NCBI GenBank assembly: GCA_947474705.1
Contig: CANJJS010000001.1
Span: 62,001-126,000, forward strand
DNA from: Acetobacteraceae bacterium
GTDB lineage: Bacteria; Pseudomonadota; Alphaproteobacteria; Acetobacterales; Acetobacteraceae
Reading direction: 5' to 3'
DNA length: 64,000 bases
A program made the position numbers and the translations under genes. The notes beneath the pieces were generated by a model, which had not been told where the DNA came from, searched no databases, and saw only the letters and a list, made by a program, of their open reading frames with translations. Of the stretch, positions 36,764 to 45,355 are shown piece by piece (the stretch's first letter is position 1; each line of letters begins with the position of its first letter).

Positions 36764-38551
36764 ATGAACGACTCAATCGCCCCCATGCTCGCCGCCGGCC
36801 GGGCGGCCTCCGCCGCCCGTGCCAAGGCGCTTGCTCCAGACTGTTCGGGTCTCGATTTTTACCAGATCGACAACGGTTTTCGGGAGTTGCTTCCGCTTTA
36901 TATGGATGCGGCTTTGTTGGCCCATCTCGCGCCGCATTTTCAACGTCTGGGTAAGCTCGCGGGCGGGCGGTTGAACGATCTTTCAGCCCAGGCGGAGAGA
37001 CATCCGCCGGTATTGCATGCGCGTGACAGGTTTGGGCGCGACGAGGAATGGATTGAGCATCATCCCGCTTACAACGAAATGGAACGTATCGCCTATTACG
37101 AGTTTGGCATGCATGCGATGACGCACCGTGCCGGGGTGCTGGGGTGGCATGCGCCGATGCCGCCGCTCGCCAAACAACTTTTTCATTACTTGTTCGCGCA
37201 GGCCGAATTTGGGCTGTTGTGCCCGGTCAATCTGACCGACTCTTCGTCTGCTTTGGTGGACAAATTCGGCTCGTCCGAACTGAAGGCGAAATATCTCGAT
37301 GCGCTGTGGAGCCAGGACCCCACCACGCATCTCCGCTGTTCTCAGTTCATGACGGAGAAGATTGGCGGTTCCGACGCGGGCGCGGCGGAACTGACCGCGG
37401 TCAGCGATGGCGAGCACTGGCGCCTTTACGGCGAAAAGTGGTTTTGTTCGAATGTCGATGCGGATCTCGCCGTGCTACTCGCCCGTCCGGTGGGGGCGCC
37501 GCCTGGCGGCAAAGGTCTTGGGTTGTTCCTGATTCCCAAAACGCTCGACGATGGCACGCGCAACAATTACCGGATTGTCCGGTTGAAGGACAAACTCGGC
37601 AGCCGGGCCATGCCGTCGGGGGAAATTTTGTTCGATGGCGCGGTGGCCTTCCAGGTCGGGGCGCTGGATCGCGGCATGAAGCAGATGCTGGAGATGGTGA
37701 ATTCCTCGCGGCTTTCGCATCTGACGCGCGCCGCCGGGATGATGCGGCGGTGTTTGAACGAGGCGTTGGCGGCGGCGCGGCATCGTAATGCCTTTGGCAA
37801 GGCGATTATCGAACATCCATTGCTGCGCCGGCAGCTTCTTAAAATCATGGTGCCAACGGAACAGGCGCTCTCAGCGTTGATGTTCACATCGGCGATTTCG
37901 GAAAAGGCCAAAACCGATCCCGCCGCCGCCAAAACGTTACGCATTCTGACACCCGTGGTGAAATACCGCGCCTGCCGCGACAATGTGACGGTCGCTACCG
38001 GTGCGATGGAGGTTCGGGGCGGCAACGGATATATTGAGGACTGGCCGAATGCCCGACTGGTTCGCGACGCCCATCTCGGCCTGCTGTGGGAGGGCACGAG
38101 CAACATCAACAGCCTCGACGCGATCCAGCGCGCGACGCTGAGGGAACTCGCCCATCTCGCGCTGCGGGAAAATCTAGGCGAACAGCTCGACGCGGCCAAG
38201 GACCTGCCGGGACAGTTCCGGACCCGGCTTGAAAGCGCTGTCGGGCGTGCCTTCGATTTCGCCGAGGAGGTGGCGTCCGCGCCCGAATACGAACGTTTCT
38301 GCCGGGTCGCGACGGGCGGACTGTACCATGCGTTGACGGCTGTGTTGCTGGCCACGGAGGGAATGCGGCTTGGACGCGATGGCGGCGACGCGCGGCGGTT
38401 AATTCTTGCCCGTTGCGCGTTGGAACATCGGCTGAACGACCGTCCCGGTCTGAGCCTGAAGGGGCTGGCGTGGGAGGAGGAGGCGACGGCGCTGCTGTTG
38501 GGCGACGCGCCGGTGCCGTTGGATCGCGCCGCCTCCGTGCTGGTGGCGTAA
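36764..38551 (+). CDS. AidB-like acyl-CoA dehydrogenase
   Basis: Flavoprotein of 595 residues, longer than ordinary acyl-CoA dehydrogenases. FAD-domain motifs include QFMTEKIGGSDAGAAELTA, EKWFCSNVDADLAVLLARP, EVRGGNGYIEDWPNARLVRD and WEGTSNINSLDAIQRATLRE. The AidB type carries an extra C-terminal helical domain (about 430-595). E. coli AidB protects DNA against alkylation, though many homologues act on acyl-CoAs. The gene stands alone, divergent from the LxGC-motif gene. Start ATG 36764 lacks an obvious strong ribosome-binding site. Confidence 0.88.
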   Translation: MNDSIAPMLAAGRAASAARAKALAPDCSGLDFYQIDNGFRELLPLYMDAALLAHLAPHFQRLGKLAGGRLNDLSAQAERHPPVLHARDRFGRDEEWIEHHPAYNEMERIAYYEFGMHAMTHRAGVLGWHAPMPPLAKQLFHYLFAQAEFGLLCPVNLTDSSSALVDKFGSSELKAKYLDALWSQDPTTHLRCSQFMTEKIGGSDAGAAELTAVSDGEHWRLYGEKWFCSNVDADLAVLLARPVGAPPGGKGLGLFLIPKTLDDGTRNNYRIVRLKDKLGSRAMPSGEILFDGAVAFQVGALDRGMKQMLEMVNSSRLSHLTRAAGMMRRCLNEALAAARHRNAFGKAIIEHPLLRRQLLKIMVPTEQALSALMFTSAISEKAKTDPAAAKTLRILTPVVKYRACRDNVTVATGAMEVRGGNGYIEDWPNARLVRDAHLGLLWEGTSNINSLDAIQRATLRELAHLALRENLGEQLDAAKDLPGQFRTRLESAVGRAFDFAEEVASAPEYERFCRVATGGLYHALTAVLLATEGMRLGRDGGDARRLILARCALEHRLNDRPGLSLKGLAWEEEATALLLGDAPVPLDRAASVLVA

Positions 38552-38556
38552 ACCCG

Positions 38557-39552
38557 TCAGGCGACTTTTTCGGCCTGTCCGGACGCGGCGGAGCGGAGAA
38601 TCGCCTCGAACACCGCGACCCCATGCCGGATCTCGGATAACGGCGTGGGGAATCGGGTGCCGGTGGCGATGCTGTTCGCGAAAGCCTCCAGTTCCGCGGT
38701 CAGCATGTTGAAACCCTTGGTTTCCGAAACTTCCGGCGGCGAGGGGGTGCGCGACTGTCCGGGCAGGGAGGAAATCCGCCGGTAAATCTCCATGGGGTGG
38801 CCAAGGATTTCCACGAACCCCTCGGTCCCGTAGACCGCCATCCGGTAATTCGGCGTCGCGACGGTGGAGCAGAAAATATGCCCGCGCGCGCCGTTGGCGA
38901 AGGTCAGAACGACATCGGTCGTATCGTCCGCGAAGGTGGCGGCACGCCTTGTGACATGGGCGAAGACGCTGACGACAGGCCCCATCAGGTCGATCATTCC
39001 GTCCATCAAATGGACGCCGATGGCGGTCATCGCGCCGCCGGGCGCTTCCTCCGGCTGGGCGCGCCACGCCTCCGGCGTCAGGTCCAGGCCATGCAGCGCG
39101 GTTTGCTCCGCGGAGATGGTCACAACGGTGCCAAGCCCGCCGCTCCGGACGTCGTTCCGAAGACGTTGCATGGAGGGGTGGAAGCGCCGGTTGAAACCGA
39201 TCGCCAGGACGATGCCCGCTTTATCGGCCGCCTCCAGCATCCGGTCCGCCTCGGCCAGCGTGAGCGCGAAAGGCTTTTCGACGAACACATGTTTTCCCGC
39301 CGCGGCGGCGCGCAGCACCTGGTCCGCGTGCTGGCTGTGCGGGGTGGCGAGCACCACGGCCTGGATGGCCGGATCGCGCAGCAGGCCGTCGAAGTCATCG
39401 GTCCAGCGCAGGTTTTTCTCGCGGCAGAAGGCCTCCGCGGTCTGGCGCGTGCGGGTGTTGGCGGCCGTGAACCGCAGGGTTTGGCTGCCCGCCACGCTGT
39501 TGACGAGGTTTTGGCCCCACCAGCCCAGTCCGGCGATTCCGGCGGATATCAT
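38557..39552 (-). CDS. Gfo/Idh/MocA family oxidoreductase
   Basis: Protein of 331 residues. An N-terminal Rossmann fold begins AGIAGLGWWGQNLVNSVAGS, followed by ATPHSQHADQVLRAAAAGKH and the EKPFALTLAEADRM segment with the family lysine. The C-terminal domain is the alpha/beta dimerisation domain. It reduces or oxidises a sugar or inositol-like substrate with NAD(P). No sugar genes are adjacent, so the substrate is unknown. It is convergent with the AidB-like gene, 5 bp apart. Confidence 0.88.
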   Translation of the reverse strand: MISAGIAGLGWWGQNLVNSVAGSQTLRFTAANTRTRQTAEAFCREKNLRWTDDFDGLLRDPAIQAVVLATPHSQHADQVLRAAAAGKHVFVEKPFALTLAEADRMLEAADKAGIVLAIGFNRRFHPSMQRLRNDVRSGGLGTVVTISAEQTALHGLDLTPEAWRAQPEEAPGGAMTAIGVHLMDGMIDLMGPVVSVFAHVTRRAATFADDTTDVVLTFANGARGHIFCSTVATPNYRMAVYGTEGFVEILGHPMEIYRRISSLPGQSRTPSPPEVSETKGFNMLTAELEAFANSIATGTRFPTPLSEIRHGVAVFEAILRSAASGQAEKVA

Positions 39553-39675
39553 ACGGTGTTCCCTTCAGCGCGGCGGACAAGCGTCTCGAGGCCGCCCATC
39601 GGCCGTCGCCCGTCTCCAGGCGCGGACTATGCCGCGGCGGCGAACGGGGGCCAATCGGTATTGTTCTCCCGTCCG

Positions 39676-40197
39676 TTACACGTGCAAACCCGGGAGATAT
39701 TTGGTCTTGCCGGTCGCGGCGTCTTTGACCGCCGTCAGGACCTCTCCGGCTTTGTGTCCGGGCGGCGGCACGGCGGAGCAATGCACCCATCCCGAACTGG
39801 GCTGTCCCAGTGTGTAAAACTCCAGAATAAGCTGGCCGAATGTCATGTTATCCCGGATCCAGGCGCAGATGTCGCCGTTGGCGATACCGGCGATTTCGAA
39901 ATCCACCGCGTCGCCGGTCATGTGTTGCGACGTGGCGGATCCATGCACTTTCGTGTTCAACGCCGGACAGCGGTAGCCACTGTTGACATGTATGGGCTTG
40001 TTGTAGCGCGCCCGGACGGTTTCCAGAAGTGTCTCGCAACACCGTTGCAGGTTCTGGACGATTTCCGCTTCTTGCGGCCAGTTATTTATCTCCGTGTGGG
40101 ATGTCGCGACCATCTCGTTCAAGGAAAAATGCGGAGAGAGCTGAACATTCTTTCTCCGCGTCACGATATCGTCGAGTTCTTGAGCCGTGAAGGACAT
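39676..40197 (-). CDS. M15 family D-Ala-D-Ala carboxypeptidase/endolysin-like peptidase
   Basis: Protein of 173 residues with the peptidase M15A metal site: H92 and D99 in SQHMTGDAVDFEI and H139 in GWVHCS. VNSGYRCPALNTKVHGSATS is the conserved lead-in to the site. There is no signal peptide and no cell-wall binding domain. Members cleave D-Ala peptide bonds and occur as phage lysins or vancomycin-type peptidases. A 60-base stretch (40081-40140) is 48% GC by count. ATG 40197 is chosen, since upstream codons lack conservation. Confidence 0.85.
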   Translation of the reverse strand: MSFTAQELDDIVTRRKNVQLSPHFSLNEMVATSHTEINNWPQEAEIVQNLQRCCETLLETVRARYNKPIHVNSGYRCPALNTKVHGSATSQHMTGDAVDFEIAGIANGDICAWIRDNMTFGQLILEFYTLGQPSSGWVHCSAVPPPGHKAGEVLTAVKDAATGKTKYLPGLHV

Positions 40198-40300
40198 GGT
40201 TTCCGCCTGTTCGCATTGTTTATTCGCGCATCTGTGCACGTTGTCCCGGACAAACGCAACAGATTTAAGTATCGCGGCGGAACCTCCTGGGCTCCAAATA

Positions 40301-40951
40301 TCATTCCTCCACTTCCCCCAGGAACGCCTCCACGTAATCCCGCATCAGCTTCGCCCGCGCCGCCGCCAGACGCTGCCCCTCCGGTGTTAAAAAACCATCG
40401 GCGACCTTGAACAATTTCACCGGAAAATGATCCAGGGCGTAGTTCCGGTCATCGTATTCCCGCGCCACCGCGCGCGGGTCCGCCGGATGATACAGCCCGC
40501 CACCCATTCGCCCGCCGATATGAAAACACCGCGCGATCCCCACCGCGCCGATCGAATCCAGCCGGTCGGCGTCCTGCACCACCATCGCCTCGCGCGTTTC
40601 CGGCGTCAGACCCGCGGAGTAGCTATGCGTTTCGATCGCATGCGCCAGCGCGTCCACCCGCGCCGGCGTCCACCCGAGCGGCGCCACGATTTCTCGCGCT
40701 TTCGTGGCGGAAAGCCGCGATGCCTGAGACCGCAGCGGGGAGCTTTTCTCCACCGGCACGCAATCGTGCAAAATCGTCGCCGCCAGCAGCAGTTCGGTGT
40801 CGCATCCCGGCTCCGTCCGCGCGATCCGGACGACGTTCCGCCAGACCCGGACGATATGCGACAGATCGTGCGACCCATCGGTGCCATTGGCGTCGAACGC
40901 GCCCAACAACCGGTCGGCGAGGGCCTGGTGCGGCGCGAAAACCTCATTCAT
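40301..40951 (-). CDS. HD-domain phosphohydrolase
   Basis: Protein of 216 residues of the HD superfamily. The metal-binding set is H28 in GSHDLSHIVRVWRN, the H-D of ATILHDCVPVEK, and D in VQDADRLDSIGAVGIARC. It resembles YedJ-like proteins, which hydrolyse nucleotide phosphates. No regulatory domain is attached. The SMP-30 gene is divergent. Confidence 0.88.
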   Translation of the reverse strand: MNEVFAPHQALADRLLGAFDANGTDGSHDLSHIVRVWRNVVRIARTEPGCDTELLLAATILHDCVPVEKSSPLRSQASRLSATKAREIVAPLGWTPARVDALAHAIETHSYSAGLTPETREAMVVQDADRLDSIGAVGIARCFHIGGRMGGGLYHPADPRAVAREYDDRNYALDHFPVKLFKVADGFLTPEGQRLAAARAKLMRDYVEAFLGEVEE

Positions 40952-41033
40952 GCGGAAAACATCCTGAAACCGGAGATTGGGACAAACCCAGCTTTACGCC
41001 ATACTGCGGCCAGAGAGACAACGGAGGAACCGC

Positions 41034-41900
41034 GTGAGCACATTCGAACTGGTCTGGGACTCCCGCTGCGGCGTCGCCGAATCGCCCGTATGGGACGAGG
41101 CCAACCGGCGGCTGCTGTTCTGCGACATCGGCGGCAAGAAGATCAACGCGCTGTCCGTCGACACCGGCGCGCGCGAAACCTGGGCATTGCCAGAAGTGGT
41201 CGGCAGTTTTGGGCTTTGCCGCTCCGGACGCCTGGTCGTCGCACTGCGCCATCGCGTCGTGCTGTTCGACACGAAAACACAGGCGGTGACGGATCTGACG
41301 CCCGCCGTCGTCGAACCTGTCACCAACCGCCTGAATGACGGTAAGGTCGGGCCTGACGGGGCTTTCTGGGTTGGCAGCATGGACGAAAATTCTCCGCGCC
41401 AGCCTTTGGGGGCCCTTTATCGCGTGACCGCCGACGGAAACATCGAAAAGAAAACCGAGGGTTACGCCGTCTCCAACGGCCTCGCGTGGTCGCCGGACGG
41501 TAAGATCATGTACCATTCCGACTCGACCTCCGCGATCGTCGAGGCCTGGGATTTCGATCCCGCCACCGGCGCCATGTCCGGCCACCGCCAGTTGCTTAAA
41601 TTGACCAACGAGGACGGGCGTCCCGACGGCGCGGCGATGGATACCGATGGCAATTACTGGTCCGCCGGCCCTTCGGCGGGGTGTATCAACTGTTTCTCGC
41701 CGTCCGGGGCGTTGCTGCGAAAACTGCCGTTCCCGGTGCCCGGACCGACAATGCCATGTTTCGCCGACGGGTTTATGTACGTGACGTCGTTGCGCGAAGG
41801 AAAATCGGCTGAAGTTCTGGCCCAATATCCCACGCTTGGCGGTTTGTTCCGCGCTCCGGCGCCCGCCAAGGGCGCGGATGTCGCGCTTTTCGCCGACTGA
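41034..41900 (+). CDS. SMP-30/gluconolactonase family protein
   Basis: Six-bladed beta-propeller lactonase of 288 residues. ESPVWDEANRRLLFCDI, VGPDGAFWVGSMDE, VSNGLAWSPDGKIMYHSDS and GRPDGAAMDTDGNYWS are the blades with the metal-binding Glu, Asn and Asp. It hydrolyses sugar lactones such as gluconolactone. I chose GTG 41034, preceded by GGAGGAAC; an upstream ATG at 40977 would overlap the promoter of the HD gene. No sugar dehydrogenase is adjacent. Confidence 0.88.
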   Translation: MSTFELVWDSRCGVAESPVWDEANRRLLFCDIGGKKINALSVDTGARETWALPEVVGSFGLCRSGRLVVALRHRVVLFDTKTQAVTDLTPAVVEPVTNRLNDGKVGPDGAFWVGSMDENSPRQPLGALYRVTADGNIEKKTEGYAVSNGLAWSPDGKIMYHSDSTSAIVEAWDFDPATGAMSGHRQLLKLTNEDGRPDGAAMDTDGNYWSAGPSAGCINCFSPSGALLRKLPFPVPGPTMPCFADGFMYVTSLREGKSAEVLAQYPTLGGLFRAPAPAKGADVALFAD

Positions 41901-42017
41901 TGCCGGGCGGCGCCAGGACCGCGTTTCGTTCGTCCTGGCGCGTGCCTTCTCGCCGCTGTGGCCCTGGCCGGGTTTGGGGCCTGGACTCGCCGCGATCGAG
42001 GACGGTTGGCGGGGCTG

Positions 42018-42674
42018 TCAGAACCCGCCGAGCCCCGTGTGACGTCCACGGGCGTCGTATGGCCAGAGCAGAGCGTGTACGCGGTAAAAATTCTCGCAAA
42101 AAATGGGGTTCGGCAGGTACACGCCGTGTCCGACGTCCAGAGCGAGGAAATGGTCGGCCATTTTCACGCCGGGGTTTTTCGCCGGGTTCAGAAAGTCGTC
42201 CTGGCATCCGTGTTGGATGCGTGTGATCAGAAATTTGTTCATTTCGCGGACCAGGCGTGTCGCTTCTGGCGCCCAGGGGCCGGAGGCTGCGCCGGGTTCG
42301 AGGGCGGAAATGTAGATTTTTGTATATCCGTTGCCGTTATAGCGCCAGACGCTCATGAGGTCGTAGTCGGAAACCATGAGGTTGCCATGGGCGTCGCGGA
42401 CGGTACCGGTTTCGTTTGTTTTGTTTTTCGTGGCCCAGGTTTTGCCGGGGAGATCGCCGTGGAAGGCCGCGGCGTTTCGTTTCGGGCAGCGGACGACGAT
42501 CAGGAGTTTTTCCGCCGCCGTGAATTTTCGTAAGTGCATGATATCGCGGGCATCCATGCCTGACTCGCGCATCAGGCGGACGTCCAGTCCGTCGGCGCCC
42601 GCGCCGCGGGCCTCGTTCGCCTTGTTTCCGATCCGGTCGTCGAGACCGGCCTGGCTCATCGAAAGTCCGGACAT
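42018..42674 (-). CDS. Small protein with CyaA/ExoY/edema factor-like nucleotidyl cyclase core
   Basis: Protein of 218 residues. Against Bordetella CyaA (recalled sequence) the catalytic residues align: R62 (VVRCPK, CyaA R41), K78 and K85 (GKTWATKNKTNETG, K-x6-K, CyaA K58/K65), D103 and D105 (VSDYDLMSVW, CyaA D188/D190), H155 in IQHGCQDD (CyaA H298), and VREMN before it. Q158 replaces E301 and N163 may match N304. The roughly 120-residue CyaA subdomain between K65 and D188 is missing; only 17 residues lie there. No signal peptide or export domain is seen. AGGTGA precedes ATG 42674. Activity is inferred, not shown. Confidence 0.7.
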   Translation of the reverse strand: MSGLSMSQAGLDDRIGNKANEARGAGADGLDVRLMRESGMDARDIMHLRKFTAAEKLLIVVRCPKRNAAAFHGDLPGKTWATKNKTNETGTVRDAHGNLMVSDYDLMSVWRYNGNGYTKIYISALEPGAASGPWAPEATRLVREMNKFLITRIQHGCQDDFLNPAKNPGVKMADHFLALDVGHGVYLPNPIFCENFYRVHALLWPYDARGRHTGLGGF

Positions 42675-42753
42675 GGGTCACCTAGCTCGTGTTCCGGAAC
42701 GATACCGGATCGGCACGACGCGGCGCAATCGAATTCTGGCCTTCCGTCCGGGT

Positions 42754-43191
42754 TCAGTGTCCGGCGTGGCCACCACCGGCGAGGGCCTCGACCTTGACTG
42801 TCACCGTCAGTTCCGGCGCGCGTTCGAATTTCAGCGTCAGCGGGAACGTATCGCCGGCTTTCAGCGGGGCTTTCAGTCCCAACAGCATCACGTGGTATCC
42901 GCCTGGCGCCAGCGTCGCCGGTTTTCCCGGTTCGAGCGCGATGCCGGTCACGGGCCGCATTTTCATCACGCCTTTGTCGTCGATGCTTTCGTGCAGTTCC
43001 GTTGCCGCCGCGACGGGGGAGGAGGCGCCGGTCAGCCGGTCTCCCGCGCCTTTCGCGGTGATGACCATGAACGCCGCGCCGTTTCGCGCGGCGCCGGGGG
43101 AGGCGCGCGACCAGGGCCGGTCGATCTGGAACGAAGGGGCATCGCCGGCGGCGAGCAGGAACAACAGGGCGGGTAGCATCCAAATACGCAT
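42754..43191 (-). CDS. PCu(A)C copper chaperone
   Basis: Periplasmic protein of 145 residues with a short signal peptide (MRIWMLPALLFLLAAGDA). The copper-binding set is H67, M76/M78, then H100 and M102 in GGYHVMLLG, with 21 residues between M78 and H100, which fits the H-x(n)-M-x21-H-x-M motif. It ferries Cu(I) to cytochrome c oxidase. It is the last gene of the copper operon, after the TlpA-like gene, and ends GGGHAGH, a His tail that may bind metal. Confidence 0.93.
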   Translation of the reverse strand: MRIWMLPALLFLLAAGDAPSFQIDRPWSRASPGAARNGAAFMVITAKGAGDRLTGASSPVAAATELHESIDDKGVMKMRPVTGIALEPGKPATLAPGGYHVMLLGLKAPLKAGDTFPLTLKFERAPELTVTVKVEALAGGGHAGH

Positions 43192-43204
43192 ATCGCGGTC
43201 TCCT

Positions 43205-43687
43205 TCAGGCGCGCTGGCGGTCGAGCCAGGCGCGGATACGATTGAAATCGGCGGTGCCGAGAACGTGTTCCGGCGCGCCGGCGGCGGGAACCAGCGTGGT
43301 GCGGGGCAGTTCTCCGCGCCAGGCGGGGTCGACCTCGAAATACAGCCGGGCGGAAAATGTCCCGTCGAACGTCCAGTGTTCCGCCAGGTCCAGGCCGGCT
43401 TTGGCGATCGCGCCGGCCAGACGGGCGCGGGGTTGGGGGGCGGGATCGGCGGCGATCGCGACCAGGGTCGCGTCCGGGCGTTCGCGCGTCAACCGGCCCC
43501 ATTCCGGTAGTTCCGCCAGGCAGGGGGCGCAGGTGAGGCCCCAGAAATGGAAGATCGCCGGCCGGCCTGCTTTGGCGGCCAGCAGCGCCGCCCAGCTTCC
43601 GCGTCCGAAGTCTCGGAGCGTGGTTTGGCCCAGACCGGGCGCGGGCTGGAGCGCCACGGCCGCGGCGAGGACTGTACGGCGCATCAT
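43205..43687 (-). CDS. TlpA-like thioredoxin family protein
   Basis: Protein of 160 residues with a possible signal peptide (MMRRTVLAAAVALQPAPGLG). The redox site is the CxxC in FWGLTCAPCLAELPEWG. PRTTLVP carries the cis-Pro loop. Such proteins keep copper-site or cytochrome cysteines reduced. It may act on the PCu(A)C or on oxidase subunits. Two ATG codons (43687 and 43684) are possible; the upstream stop overlaps them. Confidence 0.88.
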   Translation of the reverse strand: MMRRTVLAAAVALQPAPGLGQTTLRDFGRGSWAALLAAKAGRPAIFHFWGLTCAPCLAELPEWGRLTRERPDATLVAIAADPAPQPRARLAGAIAKAGLDLAEHWTFDGTFSARLYFEVDPAWRGELPRTTLVPAAGAPEHVLGTADFNRIRAWLDRQRA

Positions 43688-45309
43688 GAATCGGGGTCCA
43701 GAGCGATCAGGCGGTAACCCTCCCGTTTCGTCAGCCAGGATAGCCAGACCGTCCGCGCGTCGCCGATCAGCAATGGCGGGTCGGATTCATCTTCCGTCGC
43801 GGCCACGGTTCGGGGTGGGCCCCATGTCGCCCCGTCGTCGCGCGAGCGCATCAGGCGGATCTCCATCCGCTCTCCGTCGAAGCTTTTCCAGGCGAGCCAG
43901 ACGTCCGTGCCACGCGCCAGCAGTTCGGCGCGGGAGGTTTGGCGGCCCGGATCGCCAACCGGCATGGGATCGGAGAAGCCGCCCCCGGCGACGCGGCGCG
44001 CGGCGAACAGTCCCATGCGTGTGCCTCCGCCGCTGAACCAGGCGGCGTGGATGGTGCCGGCGGCCGAGACGGCCAGCGCGGGCCCCTGATGCGGGCAGCC
44101 TTCCAGTGCCCACATGTCCTCGCTGATCCGCGCCAATGGGCCGGGCGCGTCGCGGTCCTGAAAGGCGACGACCGCGTGGTCTCTGATATTGCCGGGATAA
44201 ATGTTTCGAAACGCGACCACGGGCCGGCCTGGACCGGCGAAGGCGAGACCGAGGCGGCAGCATTCGCAGGTTGTTCCCGCCGCGACACGGGCGGGCGCGG
44301 CCCCCTTGGCGTCGAGCCAGGCGAAGACCAGAGCGGCATCCGCGTGACCCGGGGCCTTCGAGGTGTGTCCTGGGATGTCGTCGCGCCGGTCCTGCCAGGC
44401 GGCGAAGACGTGGCCGTCCGGGTCGAGGCCTAGAACCTGAAAGCGCTGGCTCGCCGTCCCGGGGGCGATCGGGACCGGATCGGAAAAATGGCGGCCACCG
44501 TCGCTGGAACGCGCGACCAGGACCTGACCGTTATAGCGGTCGTCGCGGAGGATGGCGTAGGCCACCGTCACCCGGCCGTCCGCGCCAATGGCGATCTGAG
44601 GGCGCGAGTCCGCGCCCAGGTCCAGCCTCGCTGGCCGTGGCGTGACCTGGACCGGGGCGTCGAAGGTCGCGCCTTTGTCGGCGGAGCGCGCCACGGAGAG
44701 GTGTCCGCTTGCGTACCAGGCCAGCCACAAGGCGCCATCCGGTGCGAAGACCGGTGTGGCCGAAGTGGCGCAGGCGAGGGATGGCTCGGTGCACGCGCGA
44801 CCGCTGGCGGCGATCCGATCCTTGCCGCCGCCATGCCGTCCATGGGCCGGGCCGCCAGGTGCCGGGGCATTGCGCGCCGGGTCCCCGTGCGTCCCGCCGA
44901 CCCGCGCCCCGTCACCGTGCGCCGGGCGACCAGGCGCCTGACCGGCGGGTTGGCGGTCGCCTCGTTCGGTTCCGGCTTGTCCCTCGCCTTTCGATGGGTG
45001 TGCTTCATGGCGGTGTCCGGCGCTTTCCCCCGCGCCGGACACCGATTGCGCCTGAAGGCCTGAAAACGGCGCGCCCATCGCCAGCAACCCGGCCGCCAGC
45101 AAAGCGCCAAGGCAAAACAAACGTCGCGGGCCAGGCGCTGGAACGATTGGTTTTCGCGTCTCCCCGTCGTGGCGCGCGGCGATTGGGCCATTGGCTGTGG
45201 CACACCGTTGTCCGTAGGGGCGGTTCGCCCTTCGCCGGACCGGGTTGGCCCCGGCGGAGAGGCAATGCAAGGCGACTCCAATGTCGATCTTTCGGCCCGC
45301 TGGCATCAT
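43684..45309 (-). CDS. Asp-box (BNR/sialidase-like) beta-propeller protein of the copper operon
   Basis: Protein of up to 541 residues. Three Asp-box repeats are seen: SADKGATF, SSDGGRHFSDP and SRDDGATWGPP. A GTTCECCRLGLAF cluster with three cysteines may bind metal. A hydrophobic segment (RRLFCLGALLAAGLLAMG) near residues 66-84 looks like a signal or anchor, so the true start may be inside; ATG 45309 gives a long odd leader. A His/Gly-rich region (HRHEAHPSKGEGQAG onward) follows and may bind copper. Sialidase activity is unlikely in this context. Confidence 0.75.
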   Translation of the reverse strand: MMPAGRKIDIGVALHCLSAGANPVRRRANRPYGQRCATANGPIAARHDGETRKPIVPAPGPRRLFCLGALLAAGLLAMGAPFSGLQAQSVSGAGESAGHRHEAHPSKGEGQAGTERGDRQPAGQAPGRPAHGDGARVGGTHGDPARNAPAPGGPAHGRHGGGKDRIAASGRACTEPSLACATSATPVFAPDGALWLAWYASGHLSVARSADKGATFDAPVQVTPRPARLDLGADSRPQIAIGADGRVTVAYAILRDDRYNGQVLVARSSDGGRHFSDPVPIAPGTASQRFQVLGLDPDGHVFAAWQDRRDDIPGHTSKAPGHADAALVFAWLDAKGAAPARVAAGTTCECCRLGLAFAGPGRPVVAFRNIYPGNIRDHAVVAFQDRDAPGPLARISEDMWALEGCPHQGPALAVSAAGTIHAAWFSGGGTRMGLFAARRVAGGGFSDPMPVGDPGRQTSRAELLARGTDVWLAWKSFDGERMEIRLMRSRDDGATWGPPRTVAATEDESDPPLLIGDARTVWLSWLTKREGYRLIALDPDS

Positions 45310-45355
45310 GTTTCATTCTCCGGGCTGGTGCCGGGCGCGCGCGGATGGGTCTGTT

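Noticed and set aside
43684-45309. Annotation of the Asp-box protein as a true sialidase
   Set aside because: Asp boxes are present but no catalytic Arg triad or sialic acid genes are seen, and the context is copper uptake.
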